Source of the DNA: Linum tenue
Lineage: Eukaryota > Streptophyta > Magnoliopsida > Malpighiales > Linaceae
Assembly: GCA_946122785.1 (NCBI GenBank)
Contig: CAMGYJ010000004.1
Coordinates: 59,156,679-59,220,678, forward strand
Direction of reading: 5' to 3'
DNA length: 64,000 nucleotides
Positions within the stretch are counted from its first letter, which is position 1, and the number at the start of each line of letters is the position of its first letter. The position numbers and the translations under genes are program-made. This document shows positions 1 to 11,951 of this stretch, in pieces. The notes under the pieces were generated by a model that was not told the DNA's origin, did no database searches, and worked only from the letters and a program-made list of their open reading frames with translations.

Positions 1-1048
1 TCTTCCATGTGGCGGATGTTGCCATTGGCAAGAACAGGAATTCTCACTGCTTCTCGTACGGCTTTAATGACTTTCCAGTCGGCCCTGAACTTCTTCCCAT
101 CCTTTTCGTCTCTTGTTCGGCCATGGACTGCCAGCACCCAGCACCCAGCTTCCTCCAACATCTTCGCGTAGCTAATTGTATCCTCCAATTTGGGGAAGAT
201 TCGGATTTTACAAGAGACACGGATGTGGTTCAGGGCCAGCTTTTCAACCAGGGACTTGACGAGTGGCAGGTTGTCCATTAGAAAAGCTCCGTAATACCCT
301 CGCCTGGCAATCCGCTGAGGGCAACTGCAAGGAACACCATATAGCAGCAAATCGCAGTTAACAGTTAAAAATTGAACCATTCTCTTCTCCCACTTTTATG
401 TTACCCTTCTCAGAGACATTATGTCGAACACATACCCGAAATTTATATCGACATAGTCGCAATGAGGCTGCACCCTCCCAGCAGCTTCAAGCAAGGTGTC
501 TGGATCATTGGCACAAAATTGAACGAAAAGCGGCCGATCCTCCTGTGAATCGGCTAATGAGAACTAAGATTAATCAGTATCCAATAGAATCAATGGAGGC
601 AACAACTTACCTTGCAAGTGGTGAACTCTTGGCTGCGGTACTTCTCATTCTCGGTGAAAATCCTCGAATGAAGCATTGGAGTGTAAGCAGCTTCTGCACC
701 GTACTTTCTGCAGAGCATCCGAAAGGGGAGCTCGGAATTGTCCACCATCGGAGCAACGATGAACTTGGGGCGACCAAGCTCGATCCAATGCGCCCATGCT
801 CGTTCCGCCCGGGACTCCCCGGTAAGGTAACCGTTGGGCGAAGGGGAGACGCCGAATGCCGCGGTTGAAGTGTCCTCTTCTTCTGTTTGGGCTGCGTCTT
901 GGTGTTGGAGAGGGCTGCTGGAACAGAGTGAATCGTCGGGAGTGGGAGGTGGGTCAAGAACTTGGGTGCCGGAAGAAGCCATGAGAGGTCTGGTTAGCGG
1001 GAAGATGAGAGGGTTGGGAGGAGGACGGGGAGAGAAGACGGATCTCAT
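1..1048 (-). CDS. tRNA-dihydrouridine(16/17) synthase-like protein, 3' part beyond window
   Basis: This is the 5' part of a Dus1-type enzyme, an FMN flavoenzyme that reduces uridines of the tRNA D-loop with NAD(P)H. Exons read on the minus strand are 1048-611, 542-436 and 324-1 (continuing off the left edge); both introns are GT-AG and the frame joins cleanly. FMN-barrel motifs are clear: FIVAPMVDNSELPFR in exon 1, DYVDINFGCPQR across the exon 2/3 junction with the conserved catalytic Cys, RVSCKIRIF, and VLAVHGRTRDEKDG. The first residues are rich in Arg, Ser and Pro and lack acids, like an organelle transit peptide. The start is uncertain: 1048 is chosen, with in-frame ATGs at 1138 and 982 as alternatives. 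The C-terminal tRNA-binding domain is not in the window. Confidence 0.9.
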
Positions 1049-1200
1049 CGGCGGGCGACGGGGAGGGAGAAGAAACCCATCGCCGCCATTGACGAGGGAT
1101 TTTGGGGGGGGAAGGTTTCCCTCTTCGGTATTGGGCAACGTGAGGTATTTGCGGGTTTTTTTGTAACTTCCCCTGGCTCCAGGCCTAGAGTGGTTCGATG

Positions 1201-1641
1201 TAGGGGTGGCTATACGGTCCGGTCCGGTTAAATTGGCCCAAATTGATCCGGTCCAGTCCGGTTTTTTTGAAAATATAAGGACCGAAGATTGGATTGGATA
1301 CAGTCCGGTCTTGATCTGGTCCGGTCTTGACCCGGTCCGGTCCTAATTGGTCTTGATTTTATATTGAGATTGTGGGAATTTGAGTGGCCTAAGGCCTAAA
1401 AGGGTGAGGAGTTGGTTAAGTTTTGTACTAAGTGCAAAGTTTTGTGACCGTTTATGCAAATTACCCTTAAGTTTTGTGTGTTGAGCTCTCTTATCCGGTC
1501 TTTATCCGGTTTTTTACCTCAAATCTAAGCCCAAAGATTGGATTGGATTGTTTACTATCCGGTTCCGGTCCGGTCTCGGTCCGGGTTATACGGTCCGGTT
1601 TCCGGTTTTTTATCCGGTCCCGGTCCAAATAGCCAGCCCTA
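1201..1641. mobile_element. hAT-type MITE, ccggtccggt-rich
   Basis: A 441-bp non-autonomous element. Its ends are TAGGGGTGGCTAT and, inverted, TAGGGCTGGCTAT (one mismatch). Perfect 8-bp target duplications GTTCGATG lie at 1193-1200 and 1642-1649. Both ends carry many copies of GGTCCGGT, the usual subterminal repeat style of plant hAT elements. No coding sequence. It lies just upstream of the dihydrouridine synthase gene. Positions about 1410-1485 resemble the terminal repeat of the Pack-MULE at 21504-22730, so this element may have swallowed part of another. Confidence 0.88.
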
Positions 1642-1708
1642 GTTCGATGGACGAATGGGCCAGGCCCGTAACTTCTCAAATGTGGAACTGGAACATAGCT
1701 GGATTTTA

Positions 1709-3300
1709 TATATATATATATATATATATATTGATACGACTTGTATGCTCCAGACGCACACCATGCTCTAGGCCTTCGCACCGTAGATCTAATCTAACGG
1801 CGTTTATTAATTCTATTAAAATTATTTATTTACCAACAATAATAATTACCATCATCACCCTATAAATAATTATACATACAATTTAATCCTTCAACAATCT
1901 TTATCACTATACTTTGAATTCTAATACCGTATTTCTAAGAGGCCTATTATTCAACACCCAAAAGTTATATAATTGATAATTATCTGTCCATTAAAATTTC
2001 TTAGGAAGGATTAATTAATCAAACGCCCTCATCAACCTGATATAGACTCGCATCATCAAAGGCGATCACCATCATATGCAAGCCACACTGCTACCCTAAT
2101 TTCACCATCTTCATCAATAGACCTCAGCTACCCCTAATTACAAAGTCATCATCAAGGGAATAAATTTGCCTCGACTGATTAATGAATCAAAGATTCATCT
2201 ATTTCTCTAGTAGCAGCTCCAAAAAGCAACCTTAAAAAAAGCAAAACTTCACTGTCATCGTGCCACTGAAAGTCCATCGTCATCATCAAAGCTACCAATA
2301 TCGATTGCGGGTTCGATTCTTACATATTATGGTCAACCCACGCCGATTGAATGCCCCCACTTCAAGTTTTGGAATTCGTTAGGGTTGGATCACACAGATG
2401 ATTCGGTTTTGACCGGGAGAGGTTGCTCGTTCATTCGCTGCCACGGATGTAGCACCCGAGCGCCGGCGGAGACATGGCTCAGTGGGTCTCTTGATTTGAG
2501 AGGCGAGGGTGGAATTCGATCGGGGCGGCGACGGGGTTTAATGTGCTTGACTGGAGATGGAAGAGTAGGATTATTCCATCAATTGTTCAGAAGCTAGCAT
2601 TCTCATGGCCGGAGTTCAAATTTGAAACAGAGAAACTGCAGGGGGAGATAGTGGCGAAGAAGAACCCTTTCGTAGAGATTCTAGAAATCTGCAATTGTCT
2701 TGCACCTTTTATTCAATTCCCTTTCTTCCTCAATGAACCGGGTAACCGGCCTGGACCCAGTCGACGTCGTAGACGGCCCGGGGCTTGGAGAGGTCGAGGA
2801 TCAGGAAAGGGGACTTTATCTCGGAGGCGTAGGAGAGGATCAGGATCAGCACAGCCATATGCGAAGGAGCCACAAACAGCGACGAACGTGATGAAGATGA
2901 GGACAGGCGCGCGACGGCGCTACTGCCGACGATGATTATCCGGCGCCATTGTAGTTTAATTTGCAGCAGCTTTTTCAGGAAAAGGCTTCTCTTTTAGGAT
3001 CTCGAGTAAAATATTGTTTGAGATTTTGCACCTAATTAAGAAATTGGGTATGTTTAAGTTATGGTTAAACAAAATCAGGTACCGTAGTGTGAAAATAAAT
3101 GATATAATTTGTTGGGGGATTAAAGAGAACGTATTAAAATGTAAAGGAATCAATTAATTATCTTTAAGTTGTAAATTATAGATAATATTATCATATTTAA
3201 TGAAAGCCATCAGATTAAATCAACGGTGTGGAGAACCTAGAGCATATTATATGTCTGGAGCATACGAGTCTGACCCATATATATATATATATATATATAT
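1709..3300. mobile_element. Probable Pack-MULE or long-TIR element bounded by TA tracts
   Basis: Inverted terminal repeats of about 100 bp face each other: the left arm begins after the (TA)n tract at 1708-1731 and the right arm ends at the (AT)n tract at 3277-3300. Both arms contain GTATGCTCCAGAC, ATGCTCTAGG and CACCGTNGAT. The TA tracts prevent an exact boundary or TSD call. The interior at 2380-2950 is more GC-rich and looks like former coding sequence, which suggests captured host DNA. The superfamily assignment is an inference from TIR length and cargo. Confidence 0.55.
2385..2950. pseudogene. Coding-like captured segment inside the 1.7-3.3 kb element
   Basis: A GC-richer stretch open over 70 to 130 codons in more than one frame. 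The plus-strand frame from about 2543 gives a protein-like piece with SWPEFKFETEKLQGEIVAKK, then an Arg-rich tail that reads as noncoding. The minus strand of 2760-2890 also gives a protein-like string with MAVLILILSYASEIKSP. The two halves probably come from different exons or genes. I do not recognise a family. There is no start context, splice structure or promoter to support a working gene. Confidence 0.3.
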
Positions 3301-4087
3301 GGACGGTTATGAGCTGGTTTCAATCATAGGTTATTCGGTTTTTGAATTCATTAATTATGAGTTAGTCGGGTTCGCAATTATCAGGTTGGACGTTCATCGG
3401 ATTATGGGTTTATCGGGTTACTGGTCAATTAGGTTGCGGGTCATTTGGGTTTCAGATTAAGCAGGTTGCGGGCTAATTATATTACAGGTTGATCGGGTTA
3501 TGGGTCGGGCAGGTTGCGGCCGGATCAGGTTGCAAGTTGTTTGGTCGTCAGTGCATCGATTTACTTACTCGTTACTTACTATGGCTTACACGTTTTATTA
3601 CACTAATTTAAAACGTTTTTCAAAAAAAATTAGCCAATTTCTTTCTACCTTGTATATGTACTTACAAAAGTTAAAGAAACTTTCAAAGTGTTGAACCAAT
3701 TGTATAACTTGCAAATTTATCATATAATTAATGATAACCGATAAAATAAACTAGCTAATAATTATGATAATATCAACATTTTCATTCAATAATCACTACA
3801 GTAAAACTTATCTTCAGTCACGAAATATTATTCAAGGGATGTTTCCCATACTAAGATGTATATATACTACTAATCACGAAAAATGTTCATGTGTTTGATA
3901 ATATAATTCTAATCACATGAATTAATTAGCCATATTTATGTCTTCAATTCACTGTTAGTTACTAAGCATGACTGCATGAGTATGAGTTTCCTATTAGTTT
4001 CATTCGTTTTTTTCATGTTTTTTCCGTTTCGTTTTGTATGTATCATCTTGTAAATTGCCTCAAATATTGCTATCGCTATACGTAACT
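3301..4087. other. Intergenic: decayed GGGTT-rich repeat then AT-rich DNA
   Basis: Positions 3330-3560 are full of GGGTTNNGGG and CGGGTT words, like the inverted and decayed block at 25980-26250; both look like hAT-type subterminal DNA that has lost its ends. 3560-4087 is AT-rich with no coding signal. Confidence 0.4.
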
Positions 4088-4091
4088 TTAA

Positions 4092-4434
4092 CATTCGTTT
4101 GGAAGTTGCAATTGTTTTGGTGAGATTGTTACTATACTTGTATTGTTTAGAATGAATCATTTTTTTTAGTAGAAACAATACATGGATAGTTTCTTATGTG
4201 ATGTGACAAACTATCACTCAAAATGAGTGATTGTTATATCTCAGTTTTTAGTTGTGATTGTTGATATTGTTGAGTAGAGAGTGTTTTGTCTCAGCTTTTA
4301 GCTGATGTGACATACACAATCACACATACCAAATGTTGTATTTTACAATACATCAAATTCAATAATACATGTATAATATTATACATGCATTCATAATAAT
4401 ACATCTATTTAACAATCACAACTTTCAAACGACC
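4092..4434. mobile_element. MITE with TCGTTTGGAAGTTG-type ends
   Basis: A 343-bp inverted-repeat element. The left end reads ATTCGTTTGGAAGTTGCAAT and the right end inverted reads GGTCGTTTGAAAGTTGTGAT. TTAA flanks both sides (4088-4091, 4435-4438). The interior is rich in AATACAT and ACAATC words. It belongs to the same family as the larger MITE at 56360-57827; a third, degenerate copy lies at about 6030-6240. Confidence 0.65.
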
Positions 4435-5316
4435 TTAATTACGATAAATTTTCACGATGAAATATAGGATAATTATCATGAAAATTAGTTCCGAAGATTA
4501 ATAACATTAGATGAAGCTAATATAGTTATAATAGGGTGGAAAAATAGCTATAATTATGGTTACCCCGAATTCGACACGATTGGGTAGGTAAAATCTGAAC
4601 TAAAAAAATTATCTAGTAGTATGGAAAATCTGAAACCGAATATCATGGGTAGCGGCGGTACGATCAGTTGTGGGGCTGCCTCTCTTTCTTTTGTCCAAAT
4701 GGGTCGAGTCTTCTTCATATTGGCTTGTCTTGAGATAATGTAGCAACTTCTAGTTGACTTCTCCATCATTGGACCTCTTCTCTCTCACGAAAGCTCCTTA
4801 ATCTTCTCATTATAGCTCATATGGTCTTCCGAAGTTCTTCAATGCTTGATCCAATCATCCTTAGGTTGCTTTGTCATTCCATCAAGTCGTGAACCAAGAG
4901 TCACGACTGTGGGCTGAGAGTCACGGGCGTGATCGTGACTTGTACTTGAACCTTCTGTTTGCCCGTGTTCGAGTTAAGGGATGGTGGGAGATGCCACGGC
5001 GGAGGCTGAGAAGTCACAATCGTGATCGTTACACTCTTGCCTTCGCCATTTTCCACGATTCATCTAGCAGCTCTCAATCCCTCTCTGCTCCATTCGATTC
5101 ATAAATTGCCCCCAAACGTTTCCTCCATGCATTAGGCCCTGAAATATCGCAAACAAACGCAGCCTAGCGTAAAATCGATCCTTAGTTGCAACAAACATAT
5201 CCCAAACGGTCCAAAGGTGAAAGGAAAAACATGTGTAAATACTGTGTTATCACATACGTTTAAATGTCTAAACTGAGCAAGCTCTTCTTGCATAGAAAAG
5301 TTCCACTCTTCATCGT
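4435..5316. other. Intergenic: retroelement-derived noncoding DNA
   Basis: No supported gene. The stretch from about 4780 to 5290, with repeated GTCACG/CGTGAC words, resembles 23440-23880 in content and order, as expected for two fragments of one noncoding LTR-type (LARD-like) element. 4440-4780 shows nothing recognisable. Confidence 0.35.
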
Positions 5317-5583
5317 TTAATGCTTTTTAAATTTTTTTTGGTTCAAGCTTAGACACAAAAGCGTATTGGCCAGGGGCGTGCTTAGCTCGAGGGTTGCGTT
5401 CATGTCTTCGACGTTCACTTTCAAGTTGTCCCTAATGGCCTGAATGCTTGCCTCCAATTGTTGTTGATTTGCCTCTTGCTCAGGCAAGAAAGAATCGAAT
5501 CTTTGATTTATTTTGGCAAAGATTGCGTTGAACTTGTGATGGAAGTCGTTCAAACCCCTGGGTGAGAGTTGTGTCGAACTCAT
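5317..5583 (-). pseudogene. Gag-like N-terminal fragment of an LTR retrotransposon
   Basis: An 88-codon reading frame beginning MSSTQLSPRGLNDF, with a coiled-coil-like stretch rich in Gln, Glu, Asn and Leu, as in the N-terminus of plant retrotransposon Gag proteins. Immediately upstream on the same strand is a primer-binding-site-like sequence and an LTR-like segment. The frame ends after 88 codons and no protease, reverse transcriptase or integrase follows, so this is a truncated remnant. Confidence 0.45.
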
Positions 5584-5593
5584 CCTCGCAACC

Positions 5594-5952
5594 AGACTCT
5601 GACACCAAATAATAGAAACAAAGTTTTATCGGTTTTTATGTTTGGGGGATTTAGGGTTTATACGGACATAATTGGGGATAGAGATTTAGATTTGGGGAAG
5701 AAGAGTTAAAAAGAACCGACCGGCGCCTTAGAGAGATAGAGATTGAGAATAGAGAGGATAGGGTTTGGGAGAGATAGTTTGCTAATACTTTTCTTGATCG
5801 ATTATGATAAAACCAAGTACATATTTATAGAGAATACTAGGAAAACCCTAATAATAAACCTAATTCTACTAAAATACTACTAACCATATTTAATAAATAT
5901 ATAATGCTGATGATTATAATTATGATTGAACTGGGAAATCGTGTTTCTATCA
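5594..5952 (-). mobile_element. LTR plus tRNA-iMet-type primer-binding site remnant
   Basis: On the minus strand a segment begins TGATAGAAACACG near 5951, contains a TATA-like CTATAAATATG near 5826, continues through a CT-rich leader, and is followed at about 5609-5594 by TTGGTGTCAGAGTC, one mismatch from the classic TGGTATCAGAG primer-binding motif. The gag-like ATG follows 11 bp later. That is the order LTR, PBS, gag. The 3' LTR is missing. Confidence 0.55.
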
Positions 5953-6522
5953 CAAACAATAGACTCCTTCAAGTTCATAATGCCAAAAAGTCCATTATAA
6001 ATTTAGGAATTTCTAAAATCTGCCTCTTTTGATATTGGTGATATTTAGATTGAGATTGTTACAATGCTTTTATTGTTCACAATGCATCATTTTTATTGAA
6101 TTTTCTGTTAAAAAATACAAACATTGTTTACTTGTTGCGACATATAGTATCTCTCAAAATTAATGATAGTTAAATCTCAAATTTTAGAGAGATTGCTCAG
6201 ATAATGTGACTGAAATGGTTGTTATGGCTTTTGTTCCAACTCTATCTAAAACATTTCATGTGTGTTAATTAATCAATTTAACTATAGCTGAAATTAAACT
6301 ATTTTTAAAAATTACCAAAATCTGTCGTTTTTCAAATCTACCAACAATCACCCCTTTATCTGGTTTTCCCTTCAGTTTCCCATTCCAGGATTATCTTCTT
6401 CCACAAGGGCAGTCGGTGTGTGAGGCTCGTGACGCATCACGTGTGCATTCCGGCTACGAGGATGGGCCGGGGAGAAAATTTGGAAGTAACAGTTTTTTTG
6501 TTTTTTTTCTTCACGCGGGTAG
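5953..6522. other. Intergenic with degenerate MITE remnant
   Basis: Positions 6030-6240 resemble the interior of the MITE at 4092-4434 (GAGATTGTTAC, TGTTCACAATGCATCATTTT). The rest has no gene signal. Confidence 0.4.
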
Positions 6523-7060
6523 AAGGGATTGCAATGTGTCGGGTTGATCGGGTTTTGTCAAATCTAAATCTAAATTTATGGGTTTATCCGTAAAAATCCG
6601 GGGTAAAATTTATTGAGTTTTGAAAACTCAAACCCAACCCACCTGCTGGGTATTCACGGGTTCATGGGTACCCATGGATTTTTGTGGTAACGAATTTACA
6701 ATAACAAGTTTCTATCAAAATATTATTCAAACATCAATTTCCCCATACAAATTATCCATACATAAAACACTATTCTAGAAAATTCGAACATATCATAATT
6801 ACACTAAATAAAATCACACGGAATAAGTGTAATGAGAGTTAGATTTGAGGAAACTAGAATTAGGGTAGGATTTGGGGAGAGTAGGGCAACAAAATAAGTA
6901 TGGAAGGATATTCATGGGTCGGATCCCTCTAAACCCAAATCCAACCCAACCCAATAAATATTATATTGATTTAAACCAAAATCCAAAAATCCGTAAACAC
7001 GAATTTTACCCGGACTCACCCGGTGAGATAATGCGGATTTGGGTTTTGTTGCCTATAGGG
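6523..7060 (-). mobile_element. hAT-type MITE, family A copy 1 (decayed ends)
   Basis: About 540 bp. It is an inverted copy of the element at 27101-27631: both share GGGTACCCATGG, CACGGAATAAGTGTAAT/ATTACACTTATTCCGTG-type blocks, and the order of all internal segments. The left end AAGGGATTGCAATG is a mutated TAGGGATGGCAATG; the right end near 7058 is damaged, and no convincing TSD remains. No coding capacity. Confidence 0.75.
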
Positions 7061-7267
7061 ATCAGCATTCCGGTTAAGAGGAGGGGGCGGGCGGGGCAGG
7101 GAGCTGAGATCACTCCCACGCGGAAAGTCATCCACGGCGGGCAGCGAGAAAACCGGCGCCCAGTTTTTCACGGAAAAAATCCCAAGTTACACATGTTTTT
7201 AAAAAAAATTCTCAAAATACAAACGTTATGAAAATAATTCCCAATCTACGTTAGTTTGGGCCATCAC

Positions 7268-7357
7268 CGCTGTCGACGAAGACAGTGATTGCATCACTGT
7301 TGTCGACGAAGACAGTGATTGCATCACCGCTGTCGACGAAGACAGTGATTGCATCAC
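7268..7357. repeat. 30-bp tandem repeat, three units (left arm)
   Basis: Three units of a 30-bp repeat with core GTCGACGAAGACAGTGATT; the middle unit has a C-to-T variant (TGTTGTC). Each unit is partly self-complementary (GACAG ... CTGTC). Confidence 0.95.
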
Positions 7358-8080
7358 TGCAGTACACGGCCGCGGTGAAGGCCTGACCTGCGTCGAAACT
7401 TTAAACAAACGTAACTTTGTGCTCGGTTATCCGATCGTAGCGAAATTTTTTTTTATTCCGCATAATTTTTTGAGATCTTGCAAGCCGCAAATTACCGTAG
7501 GCGGTTTGGTCCCGCCTTCATCTCGAAAATATGTCGTTTGCTACCCCGGACGAGCCTTTTTTCGATTTCGTCAAACTTTGAACGACCATAACTTTGTGCT
7601 CCACAATCCGAAAATCATGAATTTTTTTTTTATTTCGCATAACTTTTTAAGGACTACAATTTTTATCATAGACATATTTTCGGAATGTACTTGGATTCCT
7701 GAAAAGGAAGGTAAAGTTATTCCCAAAATCCCTTATATCCATAAATAATTCATTTTTTGAAAATTCTCTCCTACTAAATATTGTAGTCCTTATAAATTTA
7801 TGCGAAATAAAAAAAAATTCATGATTTTCGGATTGTGGAGCACAAAGTTATGGTCGTTCAAAGTTTGACGAAATCGAAAAAGGCTCGTTCGAAGTAGCAA
7901 ACGACATATTTTCGAGACGAAGGCGGGACCAAACCGCCTACGTCAATTTGCGGCTTGCAAGATCTCAAAAAGTTATGCGGAATCAAAAAAAAATTCGCTA
8001 CGATCGGATAACCGAGCACAAAGTTACGTTTGTTTAAAGTTTCGACGCAGGTCAGGCCTTCACCGCGGCCGTGTACTGCA

Positions 8081-8200
8081 GTGATGCAATCACTGTCTTC
8101 GTCGACAGCGGTGATGCAATCACTGTCTTCGTCGACAGCGGTGATGCAATCACTGTCTTCGTCGACAGCGGTGATGCAATCACTGTCTTCGTCGACAGCG
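8081..8200. repeat. 30-bp tandem repeat, four units (right arm)
   Basis: Four identical units, the inverse of the left-arm repeat. The arms differ by exactly one unit here. Confidence 0.95.
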
Positions 8201-8312
8201 GTGATGGCCCAAACTAACGTAGATTGGGAATTATTTTCATAACTTGTGTATTTTGAGAATTTTTTTTAAAAACATGTGTAACTTGGGATTTTTTTCGTTT
8301 TTCACAGACAAA

Positions 8313-8806
8313 AGTCAACCAAATCATGCTGCCGGGACCCACTCTCCAACTCCTATCGTTCAGATCTACTGACGTCCATCAGACGGCCGGAGACGCTCTT
8401 TTGACTCCCCCACACTCTTTCTCTCTCTCCCTCACTCTCTCTCTAACGTGCCTCTGGGCTCTGGACCAAAATTTCTCCCCACCTGGGCCCACTTTCGATC
8501 CAGCAAGTCAAACGTTTCCCGACAAGTCATCCCCCACTAGCTTCAATCTATTCTAATCACTCTCATCTCATCTTCCCTATCGTACCCCAAATACTAATAA
8601 AATAAAAATAAATTCCCCACAGCAAAATATAAAATTTACAGCGACTATCGGTGAAGTGAAGAAAAAAAAATTACAGCGATTATTGTCCGCAGACAATAGA
8701 AATTTACAGCGACTGCTCTTTTTCTTCCTTCTTCTTGCTTCGAGAAGAGCGAAGAATAGAAAAAAAAAAGTGGTTGCGTGATGTTTGACCGCGGCCTGCT
8801 TTGACC
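8313..8806. promoter_or_regulatory. W-box cluster upstream of the WRKY gene
   Basis: Five W-box cores TTGAC(C/T) occur in the 0.87 kb before the start codon: 8313-8318 (minus), 8401-8406 (plus), 8506-8511 (minus), 8785-8790 and 8801-8806 (plus, 10 bp apart). WRKY proteins bind this motif, and group IId genes are known to be regulated by WRKYs, so auto- or cross-regulation is plausible. Chance alone would give about one site in this length. Confidence 0.55.
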
Positions 8807-9183
8807 AGCGACGACCCATCCAATTCAATTCACAATCTGTTTTTATTCCTGGTCTTTGCATTTGGCTTTCATTAAACAAAAATAAAAGAAAATTTAATTA
8901 AAAAATGGGGGAATCCAAAAGCATGATGTACTGAATTATTCTTACCTACACTTGACGACAAGGCTAAAGTGACCCGTCGGTCACCTTGTCGACCAATACC
9001 TTTTTCGCTTTCCTCCTCCATTTCTAACCCAAACCACCACATTTGCCCGACCCCGAACCGGCCCGGCCCGACCGCTTTCCCCATCCTTTTATCAGCACCA
9101 CAGCTCTCTTCTTTTCCCCTCTCCTACAATTCCCCTCTAATTCCTCTCTCTCCTTCTCTCTCCTGGGGTTCCCCCACTCCGCC

Positions 9184-10523
<1,340 letters not shown>

Positions 10524-11939
10524 ATTTCATTAGCAAGATGATGAACAAATTCAATGCTTTGTTTCTTTCTTTTTTTTGTGGGTGATGGTGATCTCGAAGG
10601 AGATCGAGGGATCAGAATCTGTAGGCTTGTAGTAAGCAGGGAATGGATATTTTGGGGGGTCTAAGTTCCCCAATTTGTGTCCAATCATTTCATGTAAAAT
10701 ATTTATTATGGGGATACTTTTGGTTTTTATTTTTTTGGGGTCGATAATGAGGAACCCATATGTTGTTTCTTGTGATTTGGGGAAGAAATTTGGTGGAAGG
10801 AAAGGGGATGTGGGGATTTTGATGGAATTTGGATGAAGCAAAGCAAAAATGGTGGGTGGTGGTGGAAGTGGATTTGGTGGTGGATTCCTCCACCTCCCTC
10901 TATCAGCAATGAACACTAGTAGGGAGAAAGTTGGTATTAGCATAAATGGTGTTTTCTTTATGCGCGCTTTGTTAGTCAAGATTTTTACTGATTACTAAGA
11001 TTTGTGTTTGAATCGCAACCCACATTGGACATACGTCTAATTGGTGAGCAACTATTCAGTTTATTCTTATTTAGACTTGCTTTAGACACCAGGGATTTTA
11101 CAATGTTCATAAGCACAAACATTTTCAGGTAAGTTGAGTTTGTACTAAAATATTGTAGGTACAAGTTTTGTGTATACTATAAACGAATTTGTACAAAATT
11201 TGTATCATAAGGAATGATAGGAGAACTCTTGGTAGGTTTCCATTCTCATTAGCAATTATGTTTACTTTATATAATGCTATCCATATCCCAATTTGACAAA
11301 TTGTCCAAGAACTGATAAGCTTCCAATTGTGTTCCTTTTGTTCAAAACACTTTTACTTTAATTTGCTTTATTTGTTAATAGACTGAGACCGAACGAAAGA
11401 TTCCAGCTTTGGTGGTGGCACTGTCTGGCTGTTTGATTGATACTTTGGCCTTTTTTGTTCTTTTCAAACATGGGGAGTCGTTGTTTTTGATCCTTGGATG
11501 CCAACTTCCTTTTACTTTTTCAACGTTCTCCCATGAATAATTTGCAGAGACCCCAAAAAAAACAAAAAGTGTTTTAACAAAAAGAAAAAGTAAAGGAAGG
11601 AAGGAAGGAAGAGTGATTTGGTCAAAGCAAGCAAACTATTCCCCTCTCTCACCAAGTGGATCAACGTGTCGTGTGTGGTAGACTTGGTTGACTGGAACAT
11701 ACCATGCACGACAAATAATGTGTTTTCCTCTAAAATTTATATTTACTTGAACAATAAAATGGATGTTAGCGTCTGCCGGGCCGATTGGGAATATCCTATA
11801 TTTATTTATTTATTATCAAATTAACTTTGTTACGATCGAATTATTTTTATTATTATTAATCATTTGAAATTATAATTAAACTATTTTACACCAAAGTATT
11901 AGTCGGGCTGCATTTTCAAAACAACCTTTCCGAAGCAAA
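10524..11939. other. WRKY 3' region and intergenic DNA
   Basis: The first 350-400 bp are probably the WRKY 3' UTR. The G-rich stretch at 10740-10910 gives Pro/His-rich minus-strand frames that look like chance. 10980-11940 is AT-rich without recognisable genes, RNA genes or clear transposon ends. Confidence 0.4.
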
Positions 11940-11951
11940 AAAAAAAAAAAA

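Larger units (their letters stand above)
7172..8296. mobile_element. Foldback Mutator-like element with about 500-bp inverted arms
   Basis: 1125 bp, flanked by perfect 9-bp target duplications GTTTTTCAC (7163-7171 and 8297-8305). The left arm 7172-7660 and right arm 7780-8296 are inverted and differ only at scattered positions and by one 30-bp repeat unit; the spacer is about 119 bp. The termini are GGAAAAAATCCC and GAAAAAAATCCC. A 9-bp TSD with long TIRs indicates a Mutator-like element. Short frames in the arms just read the 30-bp repeat and are not genes. It ends 888 bp before the WRKY start codon. Confidence 0.9.

Noticed and set aside
8030..8242. 70-codon frame (and its 60-codon mirror at 7226-7408) made of AVMQSLSSST repeats
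   Set aside because: It is only the 30-bp minisatellite read in frame, present in both arms of the foldback element, with no other support.
10551..10979. Pro/Ser/His-rich minus-strand frames downstream of the WRKY gene
   Set aside because: Antisense of a G-rich 3' region; no start context, introns or known domain.
10985..11045. tRNA-like TTTGAATCGCAACCC stretch
   Set aside because: No matching acceptor stem, D-arm or anticodon arm could be folded; no tRNA gene is supported anywhere in the window.
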